From: Pantoea eucrina
GTDB lineage: Bacteria; Pseudomonadota; Gammaproteobacteria; Enterobacterales; Enterobacteriaceae
Direction: 5' to 3'
DNA: 64,000 bases
Assembly: GCF_001691555.1 (NCBI RefSeq)
Contig: NZ_MAYN01000001.1
Location: forward strand, 1 to 64,000
In this document: positions 58,407 to 64,000 of the stretch, one piece after another
Numbering within the stretch: position 1 is the first letter of the stretch
Layout: every line of letters begins with the position of its first letter
Translations under genes and position numbers: made by a program
Notes under the pieces: model-generated
Told to the model about the DNA's origin: nothing
Seen by the model: the letters and a program-made list of their open reading frames with translations, nothing else
Databases searched by the model: none

Positions 58407-61400
58407 TCAGGCGATGGTTTTACGATTACTGAGCAGATCTTTTACGCTCTCCGCCACCCGCTTACCCGCCAGAAAAGCATGATCGGAGTTGTAATACTCC
58501 CATTCACTGTAACGACCGGCCAGATGAATACTCTGCGTAGCCAGCCAGCTGCGGATCAGCGCAACATTGGCACTGCGCGCATGGTCATAAACTACGTAGG
58601 CGTACGGCATATTTACGATGCTGCTGGTAAGGATCTCATCATCCTGATTAATAATGCCCACCCGGATACAGTCATCGATGCAGCGCTGGATCAGCGCCTC
58701 ACCCTCACAGGGCAATGGCTGGTCGTCACGCCAGGTAATTTCACAGGTCAGGCCAAATCCGCCCGGGGGATTACAGTGCGGGCTGGCGTTACCCTGCAGA
58801 AAAATACGGTGGAACAGCGTGTCACCCGGATAGTAGATCCAGTGCTTTTCACTGATGGCCGGCCGTCCGATGCCGAGGTTAACGCAGCAGACTGAGGTAT
58901 GGCGCAGCTGAGAGGCCGCCTGCTGTACCGCCTGCGGCGCGCGTGCGCCCATCAGGCGCACCAGTTCCGGCAGGGGCAGCGTGCTGATAAGCTGGTCATA
59001 CTGCAGATGCCGGCCATCGCTGAGCGTGACGCTGCGCGATTGTGGCTGAATCTCTGCTACCGCCGTGCCGGTTTCCAGCGTACAGGTAAGATGGGGCAGA
59101 AAGCCGTTCATCAGCGCCTGAAAACCGCCGCGCAGCGGATAGCCGAAGCGTGCGTTAGGCCCAACCGGTTTATCCAGCGGCGCGAGTGCACCGCTAACAA
59201 TCTGCGCCAGATCGGGCAACGGTACGCGACCGCCCAGCCATGAGGTCTCCATACTGGCCAGCGGCGTTTTCCACAGTTTACGGTTATAGGGAACGGCAAA
59301 ATGACGGGCGATGCCTTTGCCCCAGACGCGATAGATAAAGTGTTCAAAATCTTCGTTGTTATGCTGTTCAGTAATGCAGCTCTCATCGGCTATCACGCCG
59401 TCGGCGCAGCAGTCGCGCGATGCGTCCACGGCAGGCAGCACGGCGGTCTCGTTTTCAGCTGCGCCGTAGCGCGCTTCAATTGCGCCCAGCACACACTCAC
59501 CGATCACCTCCGCAGGCAGACCGTGCAGCGCTGACTGGAACGGATAACGCGTATAGACATCGTGGCTGTAGACCCAGGCTTCACGCATCTGCCAGTGCTG
59601 ATTTTCCCCCAGCAGCAGGTCATACAGTTCCAGCACGTAGGGATCGTTAGAAAACATGATGTGGCCGGCATAGTCGAAGGTAAAACCTTTATCTTCTATT
59701 GACCGGCACCAGCCACCCGGTGATTCGTTTTTCTCAAGTACGACGGCACCTTTGCCATAATGATAACCGGCACTGAGACCGGTAGGGCCTGCGCCGAGGA
59801 TGAGGCATTCAACCGGATGCAGCGTGGCCGGCTGCGTGCGTTCAGCGTGTACAGCGGGCTGAGCCGCTGGCTGCGCTGGCCGGCGTTTGATGGCGCTAAG
59901 GTGCTGCTGCATCTGCGCCACTGTATTATCCCACGACGTTGCAGCCACTATGGCAGCCATTGCTTCATCCTGCATATGACGCCGTTCAGCGGTCAGACGC
60001 AGGGCGTGTTCGCAGCCCTGAATAAACGCTTCCGGTGAATCTGCGATGGTCACAATGTCCGCATAGTGACGGGCTACATCAGCGATTGCCGTGCTGACTA
60101 TCGGCAGCTGCGCCGCCATGTACTCCAGTACCTTCGTCGGGCTGATATAGCGCGTTGACGCGTTCAGCGCGAACGGCATCAGACAGACATCCCAGCCGGC
60201 CAGAAACTGCGGCAGAGCGGCATAAGGCTGCTGGCCGAACCAGTGCAGATTTTTACGCTGCGGCAGCGTCGCAGGATCGATCTTTACCACCGGTCCCACC
60301 ATGATGATCTGCCAGTCGGGGTGTGCGTCAGCCAGGGCGGTGACCAGCGGCAGATCCATGCGCTCGTCAATGACGCCGTAATAACCGAGACGCGGTTTAG
60401 GCAGAAACTGCTGTAGCGGATGGCCGTTGCTGCGATCGAGCGCCTGCGCAAAATGCCCGGCATCCACGCTGCTGGGAAAACAGTGAACGCGCGGATGACG
60501 ATCTTTTTTTGCTTCATACAGGCTGCGTCCGCCGGTGAAAACCAGGTCGGCGCGGCTCAGAAGGGCTGATTCGCGCTGCTGCAGCTGACGCGGCGCCTGA
60601 TCGAAAGCGGACAGCTCATCCATGCAGTCATAAATGATCCCGCGGCTGTTAAACGCGCTAAGCAGCGGCAGCGCCATGGGCGTGTAGAACCACACCAGCG
60701 GTTCTGCGTCAGGCTCCAGCAGATTGCTGAGCAGCGGCTGCAGTAACGCAATCTGGTCGTCATGAAAACCGGGGGCGTGTATCGGCGTATGCGGCTCGAC
60801 CACGGTGACATTAGCCGCAGGCTGCGAGGTGCGTAATCCGGCTTCACCTGCCTGATAAACCGGCTCTTCGATAAAAATAATCCGGTGGTGCTGTGCAAGG
60901 CGTGAGAGCACATGCTGCGGCCGCTGAAACACAAATCCCCAGCGCAGATGACTAAATACCACCAGTACAGATTGATTCATGACGAACTCCTTTGGCCCAG
61001 CGGCCGGTGTGAGAAACCCCTGAAAACGCGCGAGTGCGCGTTGTGATTGCCGCAGCGCGGCAGCGTAAGTGTGGTTAAGTAAGCGGACTTTCTGCGGATC
61101 GACATCCCACAGGCCGCTATGCGGCCAGTGCATGAGGTTTTCCCAGAGAGGCCGATCAATAATGGGATAGAGACAGATACCGCGAATGTCACAGCCCGCC
61201 AGCTGCGCCTGTGCGATCTGGCCGGTGATATGGGTCAGCCACGCCGCGCGGCCGCTCCCGACATGGCTGGTTTCCGCCAGCAACAGGGGGCGCTGATAGC
61301 GCGCCGTGAGGCGGGCAAGCATGTCGGATAACGGACTACGCCGCGCATCATCCAGATGCCACTCCAGCCGCTGGCCGGTCTGCGCCAGCCACTGATTACC

Positions 61401-62135
61401 GTGGTAATAGTTGGCTCCGATCAGATCCAGATAGCGCGGTGACCCGCCCAGCTCCGGTTCACGCAGCCCTGCCAGCATGTCCCACGCCTGATACTGCGCG
61501 TCCGTCAGGGTGGCGGCGTGCTGCTGCGCGTGGTCGCTGTCATCATCCGCCACCACGTGAATGATGGGATCGCAGTGCAGAAAGCGCGCGCGCGGGTCGA
61601 CGGCAAGGATGGCGTCGCAGCCCGCCAGGGCAGCCCGCACCAGCTGACGCTTAATGGCATCAGGGTCGCTATGGGCGCTGTCACCAAACAATCCCACTGA
61701 AATGCCCCAGGCGAAAAAAGAGAGCTCGTTAATCGGTGAGTAAACCGGGGGAGCGTCGCGGTAAAACCCGGTCAGCCAGGTCGCAACCTGATGGCAGAAC
61801 TGCGCAAACCGCGGCACAAATTCAGGCGAAAACAGGGTGAGATCGGCAGGCCAGCCATAGTGGCTCAGCGTCCAGTTCACCTGAATGTTGTGTTCTTCTG
61901 CCGCCTGCATGCAGCGGGTAAGCCGGGCAAACGTGCGCTGAGGATCGGCTTCAGTCAGCCGCCAGCCGACGCTTTCACGCACTGAACGGATATCAAATGC
62001 AGCAAGCGCGGCATAATCAGTTGCAATATGCACGTCGTGCGCATTAATTGCATTCATATCAAGTGTAATCCCGGCGGGATTAATATGGTCGGCACCCTCA
62101 AACCCGGCCTGCCAGAAGCTGGAAAATGGCAACAT
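58407..62135 (-). CDS. Three-domain fusion: GH1-like hydrolase, glycosyltransferase, FAD (UDP-galactopyranose-mutase-like) oxidoreductase
   Basis: 1242 residues. Residues 1-375 are a GH1/COG2723-like barrel with RESVGWRLTEADPQ, acid/base Glu in YSPINELSFFAWG and nucleophile Glu in LLLAETSHVGSGR. Residues 386-770 are a GT-B glycosyltransferase: VFQRPQHVLSRLA, YDCMDELSAFD, YYGVIDERMDLPLV, SPTKVLEYMAAQLPIVST. After a Pro/Ala/Gln linker, 775-1242 is an FAD protein: ECLILGAGPTGLSAGYHY (dinucleotide motif), FDYAGHIMFSNDPYV and YPFQSALHGLP, similar to mutase/protoporphyrinogen-oxidase-like proteins. M386 is preceded by a perfect ribosome site. It probably builds or remodels a surface glycan; the substrates are unknown. 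Confidence 0.82.
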   Translation of the reverse strand: MLPFSSFWQAGFEGADHINPAGITLDMNAINAHDVHIATDYAALAAFDIRSVRESVGWRLTEADPQRTFARLTRCMQAAEEHNIQVNWTLSHYGWPADLTLFSPEFVPRFAQFCHQVATWLTGFYRDAPPVYSPINELSFFAWGISVGLFGDSAHSDPDAIKRQLVRAALAGCDAILAVDPRARFLHCDPIIHVVADDDSDHAQQHAATLTDAQYQAWDMLAGLREPELGGSPRYLDLIGANYYHGNQWLAQTGQRLEWHLDDARRSPLSDMLARLTARYQRPLLLAETSHVGSGRAAWLTHITGQIAQAQLAGCDIRGICLYPIIDRPLWENLMHWPHSGLWDVDPQKVRLLNHTYAAALRQSQRALARFQGFLTPAAGPKEFVMNQSVLVVFSHLRWGFVFQRPQHVLSRLAQHHRIIFIEEPVYQAGEAGLRTSQPAANVTVVEPHTPIHAPGFHDDQIALLQPLLSNLLEPDAEPLVWFYTPMALPLLSAFNSRGIIYDCMDELSAFDQAPRQLQQRESALLSRADLVFTGGRSLYEAKKDRHPRVHCFPSSVDAGHFAQALDRSNGHPLQQFLPKPRLGYYGVIDERMDLPLVTALADAHPDWQIIMVGPVVKIDPATLPQRKNLHWFGQQPYAALPQFLAGWDVCLMPFALNASTRYISPTKVLEYMAAQLPIVSTAIADVARHYADIVTIADSPEAFIQGCEHALRLTAERRHMQDEAMAAIVAATSWDNTVAQMQQHLSAIKRRPAQPAAQPAVHAERTQPATLHPVECLILGAGPTGLSAGYHYGKGAVVLEKNESPGGWCRSIEDKGFTFDYAGHIMFSNDPYVLELYDLLLGENQHWQMREAWVYSHDVYTRYPFQSALHGLPAEVIGECVLGAIEARYGAAENETAVLPAVDASRDCCADGVIADESCITEQHNNEDFEHFIYRVWGKGIARHFAVPYNRKLWKTPLASMETSWLGGRVPLPDLAQIVSGALAPLDKPVGPNARFGYPLRGGFQALMNGFLPHLTCTLETGTAVAEIQPQSRSVTLSDGRHLQYDQLISTLPLPELVRLMGARAPQAVQQAASQLRHTSVCCVNLGIGRPAISEKHWIYYPGDTLFHRIFLQGNASPHCNPPGGFGLTCEITWRDDQPLPCEGEALIQRCIDDCIRVGIINQDDEILTSSIVNMPYAYVVYDHARSANVALIRSWLATQSIHLAGRYSEWEYYNSDHAFLAGKRVAESVKDLLSNRKTIA
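60978..60992 (-). promoter_or_regulatory. Internal ribosome-binding site and start inside the fusion gene
   Basis: AAGGAG (60992-60987 on the minus strand) lies six bases before an in-frame ATG (60980-60978) that begins MNQSVLVVFSHLRWG, exactly where the glycosyltransferase domain starts. It indicates either a second translation product (residues 386-1242) or a relic of two formerly separate, adjacent genes. Confidence 0.7.
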
Positions 62136-62651
62136 TGAATTCTCCTGGAAAAACAGGACAAAACAGCAGCCCTGTAAAGTAAATTACAGGGCCAGCTTTA
62201 ATTAAAATTTATCAGGGCTGTGACTGGATAAATAAAAAGGCTGCCGGCGGGTTACATCACAAAGTCAGGGCAGCGGTAAAACTTTTTAAAAGTTGTTTGA
62301 AGAAATTATAGTCAGGCACCGGGTTTCAGCAACTCTGTGAAGTTGCTGGAAAAAAAGCAAAGCGGCAGCGAATGCTTTGCTTTATTAGCCGCAAAAAACC
62401 TTTTTTTCGGAGAATAAGTTTATTTATCAACGGGTACAGATAACAGCTGATGTGGCAACGTGTCAGCAGTGGATGATTAATTCGCAGAGGGTTTTTATTC
62501 CCGCTTACCGTTTTTTAATCCGGGAAATAGCTGCTGCTGTTTTCAACACGTTGAATGACTTAATAATTACACCTGCCATTTTTTACCGGTGGTATTTTTT
62601 TACTTAATGTTTCCGGCAACGACTGTGCATCAGAAAAAATTGCATGACGTG
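62136..62651. promoter_or_regulatory. AT-rich upstream region of the fusion gene with leader hairpins
   Basis: No gene. CCCTGTAA (62170-62177), AGTAAA, TTACAGGG (62184-62191) is a perfect repeat about 35 bases ahead of the start. CAGCAACT (62327-62334), CTGTGA, AGTTGCTG (62341-62348) is a second perfect 8-bp repeat further up. The first would fold in the 5' leader just above the AGGAGAA ribosome site. A 500-base AT-rich leader is typical of surface-polysaccharide genes under complex control. Confidence 0.5.
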
Positions 62652-63800
62652 TTAAACCGGTCGCTGAGCAAAAGCCGTATCGGCCAGCGCGGCAAGGTAG
62701 CGTGCTGCAGGTAACAGCACATCATCATTGATGCGAAACGCAGGGTGATGCAGAGGCCAGGCTTCACCGGTACCAATCATGATAAATGCGCCAGGTATAT
62801 ATTGCTGATAATAAGAGAAATCTTCGCCAATCGGTGTGGCGGGAATTTCACGCGCGTCCAGCCCGTTGAGCGTGGCCTGATGCAGGGCAAACGCAGTCCA
62901 GTGCTCATCATTTATCACGGCGGGCGGCCCCGCCTGCCAGCTGATCGTTATTTCGGCCGCAAAAGCAGCGCTGATACCGTTAACCAGTTCACGGAAGCGC
63001 TGTTCAATACGCTCGCGTGTGCCAGCAGAAAAGGTACGGACAGTGCCCTCCAGCCACGCGCTTTCCGGGATAACATTCCACGCGCTGCCGCTGTGGAGCT
63101 GCGTAATTGAGAGCACAGCATTCTCTGCTGAAGGGGTATTACGGCTGATCAGCGTCTGGGCTGCAGAGACAATCTGCGCGGCAATCACAACAGGATCGTT
63201 ACCCTGATGCGGATGTGCGGCATGGCTGCCGGTGCCGCTGATATGCAGGACAAAGCGGTCAACGGCGGCAGTCAGCGCGCCTGTCCGGCTGCCGGCGACG
63301 CCTGCCGGCAAAGTGGGATCGTTATGGAGCCCAAAAATGGCAAAAGCATCCTGCAGGGCACCGCTGGCAAGCACCGCAGGTGCGCCTTTACCGGTCTCTT
63401 CTGCAGCCTGAAAAATAAAGCGTACCCGGCCTGCCAGCTGCGCCTCGCGTGATTTCAGCAAAATCGCTGCGCCGAGTATTGCCGCGCTGTGAAAATCGTG
63501 ACCGCAGGCGTGCATAATTCCGGGATGCTCTGAACTGAATTCTACTCCGGACTGCTCTTCTACAGGCAATGCATCGATGTCGCCCCGCAGTACTACCAGC
63601 GGACCGCTTTCGGGACCCACTTCGGCGACCAGTCCGGTTGTCAGCGCTAACGGCAGAATGCGGATATTCTGCGCCTCAAGCTGCTGACGAATTCGCGCGG
63701 TGGTGGCAAATTCCTGGTTTGATAGTTCAGGGAAGCGGTGCAGCTCCTGACGGAAAGCAATCAGCTGTTCATTTAACGGGGTTAACTCTGACGACGACAT
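62652..63800 (-). CDS. M20-family amidohydrolase/carboxypeptidase (hippurate- or N-acyl-amino-acid hydrolase-like)
   Basis: 382 residues from ATG 63798-63800 after AAGGAACAGG; the in-frame ATG 45 bases upstream lacks a site. FPELSNQEFATTARIRQQL (N-terminal), RGDIDALPVEEQSG (metal Asp), MHACGHDFHSAAILGAAILL (metal-bridging Cys/His), IFQAAEETGKGAPAVL (Glu pair), FGLHNDPTLPAG, and SHAAHPHQGNDPV in the dimerisation lid. Typical of peptidase M20D proteins that cleave hippurate, N-acetyl amino acids or IAA conjugates. Cytoplasmic; substrate not predictable. Single gene by spacing. Confidence 0.9.
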   Translation of the reverse strand: MSSSELTPLNEQLIAFRQELHRFPELSNQEFATTARIRQQLEAQNIRILPLALTTGLVAEVGPESGPLVVLRGDIDALPVEEQSGVEFSSEHPGIMHACGHDFHSAAILGAAILLKSREAQLAGRVRFIFQAAEETGKGAPAVLASGALQDAFAIFGLHNDPTLPAGVAGSRTGALTAAVDRFVLHISGTGSHAAHPHQGNDPVVIAAQIVSAAQTLISRNTPSAENAVLSITQLHSGSAWNVIPESAWLEGTVRTFSAGTRERIEQRFRELVNGISAAFAAEITISWQAGPPAVINDEHWTAFALHQATLNGLDAREIPATPIGEDFSYYQQYIPGAFIMIGTGEAWPLHHPAFRINDDVLLPAARYLAALADTAFAQRPV

Positions 63801-64000
63801 AGCCTGTTCCTTGCTCACGATTACGCTGCGCGGCGTGCAGCACACATTATCCGGAGAAGGTAACAGCAGAGAGAGGTGTAGCTATATCTCAATACCCGCA
63901 ATGGTATTGTGATAAGTGAATAACTGCAGTGACTTAACAGCTCAGAACTATTAGAAACAGAGGAGAGAGTGGCGAAACCAGCCCCGGGGAAATGAGGCTG
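63801..64000. other. Right edge, upstream region of the M20 gene
   Basis: No coding frame recognised; holds the M20 gene promoter and possibly that of a gene beyond the window. Confidence 0.35.

Noticed and set aside
1..64000. CRISPR arrays, tRNA/rRNA genes, prophage modules, intact transposases
   Set aside because: None seen: no regularly spaced repeats, no cloverleaf-like tRNA ends, no integrase/transposase or phage structural motifs.

Overview
The window reads as chromosomal DNA of a gammaproteobacterium of the order Enterobacterales, most likely an Erwiniaceae plant- or environment-associated bacterium (Pantoea/Erwinia-like). This is inferred from gene content and style (treXYZ cluster, CsbD/YjbJ-type protein, ProP-type carrier, YcaC-, YghA-, pirin/YhhW- and BtuE-like genes); no rRNA or housekeeping marker is present to prove it. 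I see no tRNA, rRNA, CRISPR array, prophage or intact insertion sequence.

Layout. 1-4.6 kb is a loose, partly decayed accessory patch: a GhoS/DUF2622-like gene running off the left edge with a long palindrome in its promoter, a cupin, a broken Asp/Glu-racemase-like gene next to an intact serine/threonine-dehydratase-like gene, and a three-gene minus-strand unit (formylglycine-generating-enzyme-like, CarG-like, CpmK-like) in which the first two genes carry single-base frameshifts. 5-11.7 kb is a signalling locus: a FixJ-type regulator facing an 1851-residue hybrid (degenerate Ser/Thr-kinase domain, AAA ATPase, repeats, GAF, PAS, histidine kinase) preceded by a lone receiver. 11.7-18.1 kb holds two XapX proteins, a YcaC-like hydrolase, and a divergent operon of amidohydrolase, DoxX, MFS exporter and alpha/beta hydrolase. 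18.2-22.9 kb holds a pirin, a LysR remnant and an inositol-catabolism-like operon (IolE-like isomerase plus two Gfo/Idh/MocA dehydrogenases). 23-32 kb is a mix of small detoxification and stress genes: two VOC proteins, Mn catalase, MarR with a divergent ClC channel, glutathione peroxidase, LysR, NmrA-like reductase, ABM monooxygenase, an orphan MqsA-like zinc finger, and two tandem paralogues of unknown function.

32-49.8 kb is dominated by carbohydrate and osmotic-stress functions: a chemoreceptor, the treZ-treY-treX/glgX operon that makes trehalose from alpha-glucans, CsbD, two MHS-type carriers (one interrupted by an in-frame stop, the other ProP-like), a ketopantoate-reductase-like protein, an OBAP-family lipoprotein, an AlaX-like editing protein, a GH15 hydrolase and a YghA-like SDR. 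50-55.8 kb is a compact four-gene operon: a molybdenum formate-dehydrogenase-type enzyme with its DUF1641 partner, followed by both subunits of a short-Q-loop cytochrome bd-type oxidase. If co-expressed these would form a complete formate-to-oxygen respiratory chain. 56-64 kb holds a dehalogenase/epoxide-hydrolase-type protein, a secreted GH5 glycosidase, a 1242-residue three-domain protein (GH1-like, glycosyltransferase, FAD mutase-like) that keeps an internal ribosome-binding site at its first domain junction, and an M20 amidohydrolase.

Taken together the region looks like a stress and niche-adaptation segment (desiccation/osmotic, oxidative, xenobiotic) built from many small operons. The most notable items are the formate oxidase operon, the three-domain fusion with a fossil or active internal start, the pseudokinase-like signalling giant, the in-frame stop in a carrier, and the clustered frameshifts in the first 4.6 kb.
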